Below, piece after piece: positions 22,317-34,951 of a stretch of 64,000 nucleotides of DNA. Source of the DNA: Quercus robur (lineage: Eukaryota > Streptophyta > Magnoliopsida > Fagales > Fagaceae). The DNA is taken from NCBI RefSeq assembly GCF_932294415.1, contig NC_065535.1:84589862-84653861 (forward strand), written 5' to 3'. The translations under genes and the position numbers were made by a program. The notes under the pieces are model-generated. The model did no database searches, was not told the origin of the DNA, and was given only the letters and a program-made list of their open reading frames with translations. The stretch's first letter is position 1; each line of letters starts with the position of its first letter.

Positions 22317-24200
22317 CAATCTTATGTAGGATTTTCTTTTAAAGAGAGATGAAAATATATGGGAAATACCATATATAGGCTGCAAGAGAAGTTGCATTAA
22401 TGTTGCAAGCTTTAGCTTGCCAACATTTGCTAATCAAAATTTATATGGGGAAGTGTTTGACAATCACATGTGATATGATTATGCTAATTGAGTAATAATT
22501 ATATAACATTATTGGAGTACCATAAATTCATTCTTCTCACATAGTAGTGGACCATATTAATTAAATTTATGATACTCCTAAAGTATATAGTAGTTTTCCA
22601 TGCTAATGGCCTTTCACTAGTCAAACACTTTCTCATATGAACTTTGACTATTGAAATGCCTTTTTGCATACTCATGTGATTTAGTACAATTTTACATTTT
22701 AATTACATTTGAAATAAAGAGCAGTCACTCATATCGATAATCATTGTATTTAACTATGTTGATAATAGAGTAAATTTGCAGCATGCAAATTAATGCCTGG
22801 CAACAAAACCAAAAAAAAAAAAAAAAAAAACGAATTTCCTCCACAAGAGTATGGGTGCTACTTTTGGTAGAATAGAAAGTAAAAATCATGCCAATGTACG
22901 TTCACGCAATAAGTGTAAGATCCCACATTTTTATGGCTTGAAAAGGGCCAAAAATTCCATCAAGAATGAGAGAAATTATAAGGTTCTCATGGTGGATAAA
23001 TGATATGGTCTACCATTTCATTAAAAGACTCACACTTGTTTAAAATTACTGAGTTAGAAATTTTTTTAAACAGAAACTGATTAGTGACTCAGCAACTTTA
23101 AACAAGTGGGAGTCTTTTAGTGGAATAGTAGACAAGTGATGTGATCTAACAGAGGATTATATAATTTCTCCAAAAATGGCATTTTATTTTCAATCAATCC
23201 CTAATTAGTGATTCGTGAACAGGGAAATCCTAATGCCAACAAATCCGCTAAGGTATTTCTCCCCCTTCTAATTTTAAAATTGGAATAAGTTCAAAAAAGA
23301 GAAAGAATAAAAGTGGATTCACTTTTAGTGAAACATTTTATTTTATTTTATTTTATTTTTTGAGAAGGCACTTTTTGTGAAACTTGAAACTCAAGCTTAA
23401 GGCCTAGGCTTGAATTAAAATAAAATTTTCAATTTAATTTAAAATTATTTAAAAGAGAATGAGAATAGAAATGTAGATTGATGGATAGGTCAACAATATC
23501 ATACAAAATACTTAAATTAAAAACAAAACACTATACTGGGATTAGAAATGTAGTTAGAAATTATTGTATTACTTATTATTACTATCTTAACTGCAACGAA
23601 AATTTTCATAATTTTATTTCGAGTTGAGAGCACTTTTTTTTTTCTTTTTCCGGTGTCGTTCCTTTCTTCCCTTTGATCGAAAAATAGAATTGAGTAAATA
23701 AAAAATACAAAGGAGGTTCAAGTTTTTCGGATCCCCATTGGGCTATCAAACATGTCATAGGTGATACTAGAGTTGTTTTTTATTATTTCACTGATTGGGT
23801 TGTAAATCATACTTATAGGGAGGCAAATTTTGTTGCCCATAATTTTATAATAATTTTATTATTATGGATTTTTTTAATATAAAGTAGAGGTATAGGCATT
23901 TTAGAGGCATATTATGGAGATTTTAGTTAAAATTAATTAATGCTCCATTTTTGAAGTAAAATATTTTCAAATGTAAAATATTTTAAACATAAAAAGATTT
24001 TACCGATCTGTTTGTTTTAAAGTAATACATTTTCAGTAAAATGTTTTTAGGCATTTGATATGACAAGTAAATTTTTTCAAGCAAACCACCATATTGGTGG
24101 TTCAGCCACCAAACTGGTGGTTCAACCACCAAAGTCATTGGTGTAAGAGGTGCAATGATCTAATCTCCAAACCTAGCAATTGAAATGGTGGCGTTGAATA
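22268..24200. repeat. 5' flank of copy alpha-prime, block-duplicated, with insertions
   Basis: Collinear with 5,372-7,200 upstream of copy alpha. It differs by an inverted-repeat insertion around 22,456-22,631, a MITE at 22,969-23,174 and a divergent right end. 23,920-24,200 is AT-rich with no gene seen. Confidence 0.65.
22969..23174. mobile_element. 206-bp palindromic MITE absent from the alpha flank
   Basis: The arms are near-complete reverse complements, sharing GAGAAATTATA ends and AAAAGACTCNCACTTGTTTAAA. AATG lies on both sides (22,965-22,968 and 23,175-23,178). Copy alpha has the uninterrupted site TCAAGAACGGCATTTG, so the insertion postdates the block duplication. Confidence 0.75.
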
Positions 24201-25084
24201 TTTAGAATTATATACATTCTTGAACAAATGTGTATGTCAAATATATAGAATTGTGTGTATTCTCTAAAAATATTATATAAATTGAATATACAAAATTGTG
24301 TACATTATTTGAAATTATATATGAGGAGTATACAAAATTTTGTACATTTTTTTGAAAAATTTTGTTCCTCAAATATATAAATTATATACATTTTTTTGAA
24401 ATTGTGTACGTTAGATATACAGAATCATCTCCATTCTTTAAAACCAATGTACATTGAATATACTGAATTGTGTATATTGAATTGTGTACATTCCTTGAAT
24501 TTGTGTTCATTTTTTTTTATAGGAGTTGTGTTCATTGAATATACAAAATTGTGTACATTTTTTGAATTTGTGTACGTTGAATGTACATAATTGTGTACAT
24601 TATTTGAAGAGCTATGTATGTTGAATATACATAATTTTGTATAATCTTTAAAATTGTGTACGTTGTATATACATAATTATGTTCATATTTTAGAAATTGT
24701 GTACAATGACTATATAGAATTGTGTACATTCTTTGAAAATTTATGTATGCTGAATATATAAAATTGTGTATGTTGAATATACATAATTGTATTCATTCTT
24801 TAGAAAATTGTGTGCATTAAATATATAAAATTGTGTACATTCTTTTAAAAGTTATGTACGCTAAATATATAAAATTATGTATATTATTTAAAATTGTGTA
24901 CGCTAAATATTTAGAATTGTACATGTACGTTATTTAAAATTATGTACATTGAATATACAAAATAGAGTATATACTTTGAAAATTTATGTACATTGAATAT
25001 ATAAAATTGTGTATATTTTTTAAAATTGTGTACATTGAATATACTGAATTGTGTACATTATTTGAAATTATGTACTGTGAATAT

Positions 25085-26648
25085 TGTGGACGCAAAGGAG
25101 TCAGAGGAGTCACCACCTAGTTTTTGCAATGGCCTAAGAACCATATATATAGCATCCTCTCGTGGGAGGACTTTTTAATCTTACTATTAGAGATATGGGT
25201 TCGGAGTTAAGATACGGTCTTAGGAAGGTGTTAGACACCCAAAACCGTCCAATCCTAAAATTGGCTTCCCATCATTGTGTCTTATGTCTTAACCCTATTA
25301 AAGGCACATTCAATATTGTTATTTAACTCAGACACATACTAACATTCCTTTAACAATCAATATGGCATCAATCATCCCAAAAGACCTAATCATACGTCTA
25401 TCATGCTTACAAACAAAGACCTACCATTCATCTAATCATGGAATCACATATCAAAGGTCCTAGCATTCATCTAGCATGGTATCAAAGCATTCATCACATC
25501 ACCAACCTTAATAATACATCTAAGCATGCTTTATCACAAGCTCCATGTTATTCATCCAAGGCAACAATTATGACAAAAACACAAATATAGAAAGATCTAA
25601 GCAACATGTGATTGTATCTATACATTGGAAATACTCATCTAAACATGCATGTTCATATACATTATCAAAGCAAGATCATATCACAAATGCATGAACATTA
25701 CAAATGCATGATTTACCCTTACTTACCTTGCAACAACTCAGTACTTGTGGCATCATGCATGAGCATGTGAATGCATGTTCATAGCATTAAAGCAATAAAA
25801 CCCTAATTATAACATGTGAAAGCAAACAAACAAATAACATGTGAAACAGAGACTTTGAAAGCATAAAAACATGGAAAAAGAAGCTAAACAAGACAAACAT
25901 GTAAAGGCAGAATAAAAAACAGATAAATAAAATTAGAGTTTCTAGGCAAGTTCATACGCATGCATGAACAAGGCTGTGTGTGCATAAGCAAGCCTGCGTG
26001 CGCAAGCAAGATTATGCGTACACAAGTTTCTATCCAAAAACTCTTCAAACTTGATTTTTGACTATTCCCCTTAGTCAAATCTATTCATAATTAAATAAAT
26101 GGTGATTAATAATCTTAAACTCAAAGATCAAGGTAAAAAAAGGCCCTAATCAAAAGAAAATTGACTTGAGGGTGTTTTGTGAAAAACTCTCTCTTTGATT
26201 CACTATTTCTAGTGAATCTTAGTGTTTTCTCGTGGAACTTTTGTATATTTTAAAAATATACCATGTAAGGCTACTTATAGTGTGAAAGAGAGGGTTTGGA
26301 ACGACTCCCAGACGATGTGGGATTCGTTCCAAACCTTAACATAAATACAAAAAACTTACCTTGTAGAGTTTTTAGAAATTGCTATGTGTGAGCAAGATCG
26401 GGCCTACATATGCATGCAAGAAGTTGCATATGCAAGCTGATTCTTGCGTTCGTATAGCGAAAGTTTCTTTTGGCCTTATTTTTCAAAAATAGGTTTATTT
26501 GCTCATTAAAAGTTATATTTTTAATTTTAACACTTCGCAAGTCAATTTAACTTTTGATTGGGTCCTAAATCAACCTTAGGTCTTAGAATTCAACATCATT
26601 GGAGAATGGGGGCCCAAGTCATAAGGGATACAAAATGCGGTGTCTACA
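25085..26648 (-). mobile_element. Solo LTR (Gypsy-like), 1,564 bp
   Basis: Begins TGTGGACGC and ends GTGTCTACA on the plus strand, with a perfect 5-bp duplication AATAT (25,080-25,084 and 26,649-26,653). Removing it restores a normal minisatellite unit. No PBS or coding region is seen, so it is a solo LTR left by recombination. It shares the TGTTAG-CAC and GTC(A/G)CCAC blocks with the LTR at 52,720. Strand is inferred from the usual TGTAGACACC start of such LTRs. Confidence 0.9.
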
Positions 26649-27224
26649 AATATACATAATTGTCTACATTCTTTGAAATTGTGTAACTTGAATATACATA
26701 ATTTTCTACATTCTTTGGAATTGTGTGTGTTGAATATACATAATTGTATTTATTCTTTGAAAAATTGTGTAGATTGAATAGACAAAATAGTGTACAATCT
26801 TTGGAATTGTGTATATTGAATATGTAAAATTGTGTTCATTTATATGAAAAATTGTATACATTAAATATACAAAACTGTGTATACTCTTTAAAGTTATGTA
26901 TGTTGAATATACAAAATTGTGTACATTTTTTTAAAAGTTGTGTATGTTAATTATTCAGAATTGCATACATTATTTGAAAATTTGTGTACATTAAATATAC
27001 ATAAATGTGTACAATCTTTGAAATAGTGTACGTTGAATATATAAAATTTTGTAAGTTTTTTGAAAATACAGAATTTTGAACATTCTTTGAAATTGTGTAT
27101 ATTCTATAATAAAAAAAATTATACATTAAATATAAAGAATTGTGTACAATCTTTGAAGTTGTGTATGTTGAATATATAAAATTTTGTAAATTCTTTGAAA
27201 ATACAAAATTTTGAACATTCTTTA

Positions 27225-28081
27225 TGATAGTTTTTAGACCCCTTAAAACACAATTGATTTAACCTAGGTAATTAGCCAAGTTGTTACTTAGTCCAATTTA
27301 ACAAATCTAGGTTATCACAATCACAAAGATCATATCATGCTAAGCAGCGGAAAGATAAATAACACAAGATATGATCACCCAGGAAACCAAACCAGTAAAA
27401 ACCTGGGGAGGATTTGACCTAGCTATCCTCAAGGTAAACTTGAATCCACTATCTTGAAAGAATCGAAGTTCATACAATAAGACTTACAAGGCCCCACGCT
27501 CGACTTCTTATTGCTACCAACCAGTAGAACTTACTGACACGACCACGTGCAAGCTCCGAATCCACAGACTCCTTCTTTCTTGGATTCACCACCAGATACA
27601 AGCACACCCGCTTGTGTTTTCTTTAAGCTTCAATGGAAGCAACCGAGTTGATCATCAAGGTGTAGATAAAATCTTCTCCTTGAAAACCCTAAGTTTGTGT
27701 AAAGGAAAGCTCCTCTAGATCTCACAAGAGATTTACACAAACCGCAATATGAGCAACACTAAAACGTGGCTAGGGTTTGCCTTTTATACTTGGGACAAAT
27801 TAGAAAACCCTAAAACGTTTTAAACAACTAGGACTGAGTTGGAAATCTGCAGAAAAAAACATTCTGCCCGAGATTCGATCGATCGAGCCTAAGCTTCAAT
27901 CGATCGAGCCAGGCCGAAATGCATTAATCTTTTCTGCATTAGCTCGATTCCAACTTTACATAAAATACACAACTTTGAGCAAGACAAAAACACTTCTAAA
28001 CACATTATTTTGATCATGGTTTGCCAACAATACATATTAGAGTTCTAAATACATAAATACCTAAGTCTTTAGAACCTGACA
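27225..28081 (-). mobile_element. Solo LTR, 857 bp, probably Copia-like
   Basis: Begins TGATAGTTTTTAGACC and ends GAACCTGACA. Flanks CTTTA (27,220-27,224) and CTTTG (28,082-28,086) are a target duplication with one change. Removing it restores CATTCTTTGAAATTGTG, the minisatellite unit. A TATA-like GTATAAAAGG on the minus strand (about 27,784) and TCGATCGA repeats (about 27,877-27,907) lie inside. Orientation is inferred from the TATA position. Confidence 0.8.
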
Positions 28082-28299
28082 CTTTGAAATTGTGTATATT
28101 CTATAAAAAAAAAAAGTTGTATACATTAAATATAAAGAATTATGTACATTGCATATACAAATTTCTTACATTCTTTGAAAAGTTTTGTACATTCTTTGAA
28201 ATCATGTATGTTGAATATAGAAAATTGTGTACATTCTTTAAAAAATTGTGTACGTTGAATCTACATAATGATGAAAATTTGTGCATCTCTCTAAATTAA

Positions 28300-28640
28300 C
28301 CTGCTTTAGAGATAGGGTTAGATGCAAAGTTTGCTGTACATCTATTAAAGGAGGAGGGAAATCTAAATTGTAATGATTTCATTGTGGCTGACTGCAAAGA
28401 ATGGCTTAAAAGAATTCTGCTATTCAAAATTCATTACTATTATAGAGAAGTTAACAAGTGTGCAGATGCACTTACTAGGAGGGGAGGGTTTTATCTAAGG
28501 ATTTTTGTTGTTTTCTCTAAAATCCATAAGCAGATGCATATTTGCTACTTAGTTTAGACTCTCCTAGGACTTTGTATGATTGTAATATTTGTTTTAGTTT
28601 GTTCATTGTTTAGTCATTGAAATTTCTATTTTTACCAAAA
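28300..28640 (+). pseudogene. LINE remnant: C-terminal RNase H domain
   Basis: The frame 28,300-28,557 reads ALEIGLDAKFAVHLLKEEG, then VADCKEWLKRIL and YYREVNKCADALTRRG, ending in TAG. This is the C-terminal part of the RNase H domain (RVT_3 type) of plant non-LTR retrotransposons, with the usual REANxxADxLAR motif slightly changed. An AT-rich tail ending in TTTCTATTTTTACCAAAATAAG follows, like the 3' ends of such elements. Everything upstream of the domain is missing: it starts beside the minisatellite. Confidence 0.75.
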
Positions 28641-28755
28641 TAAGAAAAGGCAAGTGAAATTATCAACTTTTATCCTTAGAGAATAAATAATAATAGAGCA
28701 ATCTTATAAACATAAGAAATTTCACAATAGTTGAGTTGAAAAACCTTTATTAATA

Positions 28756-29767
28756 GGCAAAAATACACTTCTGGTCCTTACATTTTGGACCAATTCTCAT
28801 TTTGGTACCTACTTTTTGGTCGCACCTATTTCAGTCCCTAAAATCGAAAATTGTTTCTATTTTAGTTCCTGCTGTTATCTCAGTAACGAGAAAAGCAGAC
28901 GTAACAAACAAAGTGCACTACAGCTAAACTTCACCATTAAAATAATATTTTCCTAATCCTATGAGTTACTAGCCCCCATGCCTGGTCAACTTCCCACCAC
29001 CAAAATGACCCATGTGACCTTATCATCAACCACCCACATGTGTGGGAGGTTAGAAATAAAATCCCAAAATAAAAAAAAAAAAACCTAAATCCCTATTCTC
29101 ACCATCCAATTTAAGCTCACAATTCTCACTCATTTACCTAAAAAAAACCAAAATCCCATAAAGGAAGCACCAAAATCATTGAACTACAATACCGAAACCC
29201 CAAAATCCCAATCGAAAAATAGAAATCATTTAATCGAGGATTTGAAATAAAAGAAACACTATGATTTGAAGAAGCCATCCACTGGGAACAAAAATTTCCA
29301 AATCGAAATGAATAAACAATTCATACTCTAGGACATTAAAGTGAGATTCAGAGGTGCCATCCACTAGGTATCCCATTTAAAAAGGTAAAAAAAAAAAAAA
29401 AAAAAAGTTTTCTCACTCTCTCTCTCTCTCTCTAACTTTTTGTCTGTACTCATTCACTAGGAACCACTCATTTATATTATTTCTTGCTATGCTTTTACAT
29501 AATTGGTATTTGTATAATGTTTTTTGACCGTTTGTTGGTGCCTTTCTGTTTGCTATTTATGGGTCAAAGTTGTCCATGCGTTCCTTGCTAGCATGAGAAA
29601 GTGACTAAAATATTGGGTTGCTTTACACTATGTAAAATATTTTTTTGACTATCTATTTTATATTATTTACAGATTCTTGGGTAATATATTATGTCATGTC
29701 CTGTTGTTCATTCACTAAAACTGTTTATTGGCCTTTGGTTTTTTTTTTTTTTTTTTTTTTAAATGTT

Positions 29768-29817
<50 letters not shown>

Positions 29818-31114
29818 TTAGCAGGCTATTATAAAATGCCTAGGGTGAATCGAGAAGGTGCATTATTCCACCTGATTGTGGATGATGATGATGATGCAAT
29901 GTTCACGACAAACTTGGTAAATGGTCATAAAGAGATTCATGTATTTGTTTAGCATCTAGTAGATGAGCCTATTCTATTTGATGAAGCTGGAGAGGAGGAG
30001 GAGGTTGAACTTGATCCCATGCATTGAGGTAGAAGTAGAGTCTATGGATGTAAAGCCTTAGTGATTAAGTGAACCTAAAGATGATTTTTATTATGGGTAT
30101 TTTGATAATCATGATGGTGATGGTGATGGTGATGGTGATTTGTAATCAGACTCAACTCTCACACATAAAACAAAGCCCAACAAACAGTTTTAATGAATAA
30201 ATAACAAGACAAGACATAATATACTACCCAAGAATCTGTAAATAATATAAAACGAATAGTCAAAAAAATATTTTGCATAATGTAAAGCAACCCAATATTT
30301 ACTTGCTAACAGGGAAAACATGGATCACCTTAACCCGTGAATAGCAAACAAAAAGGCACCAACAAACAGTCAAACAACATTTTACAAATACCAAATATGT
30401 AAAGCATAACAAGAAAAACTGTAAATGAGTGGTTCCTAAAGAATGAGTACAAATAGAAAGTTAGAGAGAGTGAGAAAACTTACATTTGAAAATTGAATAC
30501 TAGTGGATGGCACCTCTGAATCTCACTTCAATGTCCTAGAGTCTGAATCATTTATTCCTTTCAATTTGGGCATTTTCATTCCCAGTGGATGGCTTCTTTC
30601 AAATCACAGTGTTCCTTCCATTTCAGATCCTCAATTAAACCATTTTCATTTTTTCGATAAGGATTTTGGGGTTTCGATATTGTAGTTTAATGATTTTGAT
30701 GCTTCCTTTCAAGGATTTTGGTTTTTTAGGTAAATGAGTGAGAAGTGTAAGCTCAAATTGAATGGTGAGAATGGGATTTAGGGTTTTGTTTGTTATCTGA
30801 TTTGGGATTTTTTTTTTGACCTAACACACATGTGGGTGGTTGATGATAAGGTCACATGGGTCGTTTTTGTGGTGGGAAGCTAACCAGGCATGTGGGCTAA
30901 TGATATGTAGGATTAGTAAATTATTTTTTTAATGGTGAAGCATGACAATAGGGTACTCCGTTTGCCACGTTTTCTTTTCCTGTTACTAAGATGATGACAA
31001 GGACCAAAATAGAAATGGTTTTCAATTTTCAGGGACTAAAATAGGTGCAAATAGAAAGTAGAGACCAAAATGAGAACTAGTCCAAAATGTAAGGATCAAA
31101 TATATATTTTTGCC
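28756..31114. mobile_element. Mutator-like element with terminal inverted repeats near 0.95 kb
   Basis: The termini GGCAAAAATACACTTCTGGTCC (left) and its imperfect complement (right) begin two arms that match over about 28,756-29,735 and 30,150-31,114. Both contain the TGACCNATGTGACCTTATCATC block and the TGGATGGC block. Flanks TTATTAATA (28,747-28,755) and TTATTGATT (31,115-31,123) fit a 9-bp duplication with two mismatches. The central 0.4 kb has a TA microsatellite, then an acidic frame (29,850-30,090: DDDDDAMF, GEEEEVELDPMH) broken by stops, which may be the decayed start of a transposase gene. That last point is inference. Confidence 0.8.
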
Positions 31115-32192
31115 TTATTGATTCTTATACGGGTTCACCATTAACATCACATTTTTATTTATTGCTAATAATCTACCACATCGGCCAGGTGTGAAATTTT
31201 TTGTCCATAAATTTTTTTTTTTTGGGAATAATTAGTAGTTTGTACACCATTTACCTTTCTCTCTTAAAAAGAAGAAGAAGAAAAAAAAAACAATGTTGTT
31301 TGTAACTTTGTATGCATTATTAGACACGTTTGAGGTTAGTGAGGGATTTTTTTTTTTTTGGTTTCTTACGGCAAATGGGAGGGGAGGTATTGCAGCCAAA
31401 TAATTCTTATGGGATAGATCAAGCAATTCTACTGAGTCATATAAGACTATTGGTATGATTAGTGTGTTATGAAAAGCTAAAACGTCTTTTCCCACTAATA
31501 TTCACTAAAAAAAAATTAGGGAATTGAAAGGTTAGTCTCTATTGATTCCAAAGCTCATTGCTGGACGGTTTCTCTTCTCAGTTTATCTGAGGTAAAGGAT
31601 CTAATAGATATATGGTTATATTAGTAGTAAATATGATAAAAATTATTAAATCTTCGAAAAGAAAATTGCTTGTTTCTGTACCATCCATTTTTATGGAATG
31701 AAAGTCCACTTAATCACAACTAATCATGGTCTCCCAGCAAAAATCCACATGTAACGATCCCCATTTTAGGTGGATAAGAAAAAGTTTTTCAGGTGAAGAT
31801 CGTAGTATAGGGATTCCATAAGATTAATTATCTTCTCCAATCCCAAAGGAATCATCAGCGGTTTGAACACGTTGTTTTTTGCATGTACGTCTCAGTCTGT
31901 AGCGAGTCTTGGATCACTAAATTTCTTGACCAAAATTAAAATAAAATCCCTGGCTCTGATAAATTGCTTCAAGTACAAGTTTCACTTTTTAAAACTTTTC
32001 TTTTCTAGGTACAAGTTGCTAGGCTAACTAGGGTTATGTATCCCCAGCCAATTAAGTAGGTTTAGCAAAATTCACTGAACAACAAAAAGTTACATAGCTG
32101 GCCAGTGTGATCAAGTTGCTAAGCTAGATTCTAAACCAAAAAAAAAAAAAAAAAGGTTGCTAGGGTAACTAAGATTATGTATCCCCAGCCAA
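31115..32192. repeat. 3' flank of copy beta-prime, duplicated at 10.99-11.6 kb
   Basis: 31,400-31,990 matches 11,010-11,582. 32,000-32,190 repeats a GCTAGGCTAACTAGGGTTATGTATCCCC-like segment twice. No gene is seen. Confidence 0.65.
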
Positions 32193-34951
32193 TTAAGTAG
32201 GAAGCGCAAAATTTAGTCTCTTCAACCACACTGAGTGAAGCACCATGTGAATGACATCAAATGGCTTAGCAGGCCTATTTAGCACAAAATGCCTTTGCAC
32301 TTTCAATACCTGCTTTTGCAGTTTTAAGTACTTCTCATAGGGTATCCCTTGTAATATTGTCTTGATCTCAGGTATCCTCTCCACTGGAATTTGTATAGAA
32401 AATTGGCTCCAATTAAGGACATCACTAAAAGGCAGATAATAACTATCAGAAATGATCACAGGGACGCATCCCATGTAAATTGCTTCCACAATTCTAGGAC
32501 TTGCCACTTCAAATCCACTAGGGCATAAGCAATACTTGGTCTGGCCCATTATTTTGGTGTAATTGGGGCCTTTTGGGAGGTATTCATGGACCTGTACATC
32601 ACTATCTTTGTCCTTCCAATGCTTGAGTAGGAATTTTCGAATTTGTCCATGCTCTCGACCACCAAAGAAGGCAAGGATTGGGCGATTGTTTGCGGGTTGG
32701 CCTTGGTGAGGAGGGCCAAGTGTTCCAAATTCTAGGTAAATTTCGGGTATTGAAACATCTCTTGTGGGTCGGAATCCTTCTGAGGTATTGGCATTGCAGA
32801 GGACCTTCATGAAGTTCTTGAAGAGCTGAGGATTGTCATCTGACACATCTGGTGCCTGAATTATGAAATAAGAATTTGAACATTTGAAGAATCTAGCCAA
32901 TATTGAGGAGGCTTGAAGCGTGAAGTTAGCAAGGTTTTTTTTTTTTCCTCCTCCTCCCCGGGTGCTAATAAAAGTGGTATCACTTGTAGATCTATGTAAA
33001 AATAATATTACCCCCTGAAGTTATATTATGTTTGCATCAACAATTCATTCATTCATATTTTCTATTAAGTGCTATATAAACTTATCACACATATTTAATT
33101 TATCTAATAAAATAATGTCATGTCACATTATGAAAATGACATGATATTATTTTATTAGACGAACTAAATATGTACGTGTGATAAGTTTATATAGCACTTA
33201 ACAGAAAATATGGACAAATAGAGTATTGTTGATGCAAATGAAATATAATTTCAGGGGTAAAATCTAAAAATTCCTAAATTTTAGAGGTTTAGTTTTCACT
33301 TTAGCCTAAAATGTATATTATAGGCTCTAACATGGAAAATGACGTAGTCAATTCATCATTTGGCCTTAGCATATATGTATATTTTGACATTGAAAAGCCT
33401 TGTTTCTTAGGAATGGCAATGTATAGTGCTAATAAATATGTGATCTTCTTCAAAATAAGAAAAGCTATGTGCCCCAAAGAAAACAACAAGTTTAACGTAC
33501 CCAATCGTGACATGAAAGCATAAAATGGTCAGCACCACTGCTTCTGTTCCAATAAGAATGCTTTTCTGCTACGAACTTGATGTAGTCAATTACAATCTTT
33601 TGCAGCCGATCACGATAGAAGTCAGTTTTTTTGGTGATAGGCATGTAAACAAATCTGACAATGTTGGCTATGCTAAAGGGCATGAAAAATACGTGTGCCT
33701 CTTCGGGATGGCTAGCCCTGAAGGGGCTTTTATCCCTTTCTATTTCATCGATGAATTGCCCTTCTATGGCGTAGATGTGGTTCAGTGGCCCACTATGGAT
33801 CAAAGGTTGCTCCCCTTCATTGTAGGTCCATACCTTGAACCTCTTCACCATCTCTATGTGGCTCCTGGAGTGATTACGTATAAATAAACTTTGTTACTAA
33901 TCTTTATACATTTTTGTCTTTTATGAATGATTGTATATTTTGAACATCAATTTATATTTTATTTAGGGGTCTAATTAACAGGTATCCTTAGAATATAAGC
34001 TAATGGACTATTTTAAGTAAGTTTTAATATTATTTTTATAGGAAATATAAAAAAACTGTTTAAAAAAATCAATTACTTTTTTCCTTTTCCCATAAAAAAG
34101 TTTCTAAAAATGTTTTTTAAACCAATATCCTCAAAACATCAATTAACATTTCTCTTTATTTGGGAGGAATAGAATCATTGAATGCCCAATGTACAATTAT
34201 AAGGTAACATTAATGTCTGGAATATTGTAAAAGTAGACAATATCTTGAATTGTTTGGAAACGAGAGAGAGATATATAAATGTATCATTCGAAGATTACCA
34301 AAGAATATTACAGAGAAAATATTAATTTGAAATGAAATCATCTCATGTTTTATATTAAATATTACAGTATATACTGTCACATACTGAAAATAAAATCTTA
34401 ATAGTGATGTGGATTAAAGTAACTTGAATGCTATAAACTTAACTGATGAAAAGCATATGGATTTCTGTAAATGGATCCTCTAGGGATAAATGTCTCTTCC
34501 TTCTCACTTGTATAGTCCCTCGACTGAATCGCTTCCTGAATTGCTGCCCTTGCTTTAGCTAAATCTTCTTCAATTCTCTTTACACTAGTTTTCTTCTGTT
34601 CATAGCAAAAATGTCAACAAAAAAATTCAATGGTGATCATTATATTACAAACAATTGAACAAAGATAACTTCACTCAAAGAACTATAATTGCTTACTTTG
34701 GTGCTGCTAGCCTTGTGAGTACTGCTTTTATACATAGAATAATTTGAGAGAAAACCATCTTGGGAAACTCGCATTGGGGTTGTGTTTTTGGTTTTTCTAA
34801 GATTAAATGGGGTGAAAGAAGAATAAAAGTGAGTGGAATGGTACTCTTCGTTTAAGGCGGAAGAGGAGAAGAAGAGAAGGAGAAGGAGAAGGATAAGAAA
34901 AGATGGAAGTAACACTAAAGATATGGAGCTGCAGCTGAAGCCTGAATTCAT
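32193..34951 (-). CDS. Exostosin-family glycosyltransferase (GT47), copy beta-prime, intact
   Basis: Predicted Golgi type II membrane glycosyltransferase of family GT47; substrate not deducible. Exons on the minus strand: 34,697-34,951 (85 codons), 34,444-34,595, 33,501-33,864 and 32,193-32,855. Splice sites are GT-AG and phases consistent, giving 477 aa. Residues 9-30 form the membrane anchor, followed by a Ser/Thr-rich stem. Exon 2 encodes a basic helical stretch ([13 protein letters not shown]) and [16 protein letters not shown]. The exostosin domain runs from about residue 140: [41 protein letters not shown] (about 246-257), RPILAFFGG, then [19 protein letters not shown] with CVPVIISD. 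This C-terminal part is the usual nucleotide-sugar-binding half. It is the intact counterpart of pseudogene beta, and nothing is truncated. Relatives in Arabidopsis are annotated only as probable glycosyltransferases. Confidence 0.9.
33012..33257. mobile_element. Foldback MITE in intron 3 of beta-prime
   Basis: About 245 bp that folds nearly end to end. The left arm starts CCCCTGAAGTTATATTATG and the right arm ends CATAATTTCAGGGG-like; both share TTAAGTGCTATATAAACTTATCACAC. The loop is only a few bases, near 33,130. Pseudogene beta has no such hairpin in its equivalent intron, so it is a later insertion. Target duplication unclear. Confidence 0.8.

Larger units (their letters stand above)
24205..28275. 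repeat. AT-rich minisatellite, about 40-45 bp unit, split by two LTRs
   Basis: Degenerate tandem units built on GTGTACATTCTTTGAAA and TTGTGTACNTTGAATATACAA. They occupy 24,205-25,084, 26,649-27,224 and 28,082-28,275, about 1.65 kb in all, interrupted by solo LTRs. Open frames here such as those at 24,396 and 28,084 are repeats of YIEYTKLCTFFE-like peptides and are artefacts of the array. A stray unit lies at 35,880-35,910. Confidence 0.85.

Noticed and set aside
24205-28275. CRISPR-like array of short repeats
   Set aside because: Units are degenerate and contiguous, without unique spacers of fixed length, and this is plant nuclear DNA. It is a minisatellite.
29850-30090. Functional transposase gene in the 28.8-kb MULE
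   Set aside because: The frame has several stops and is far too short.
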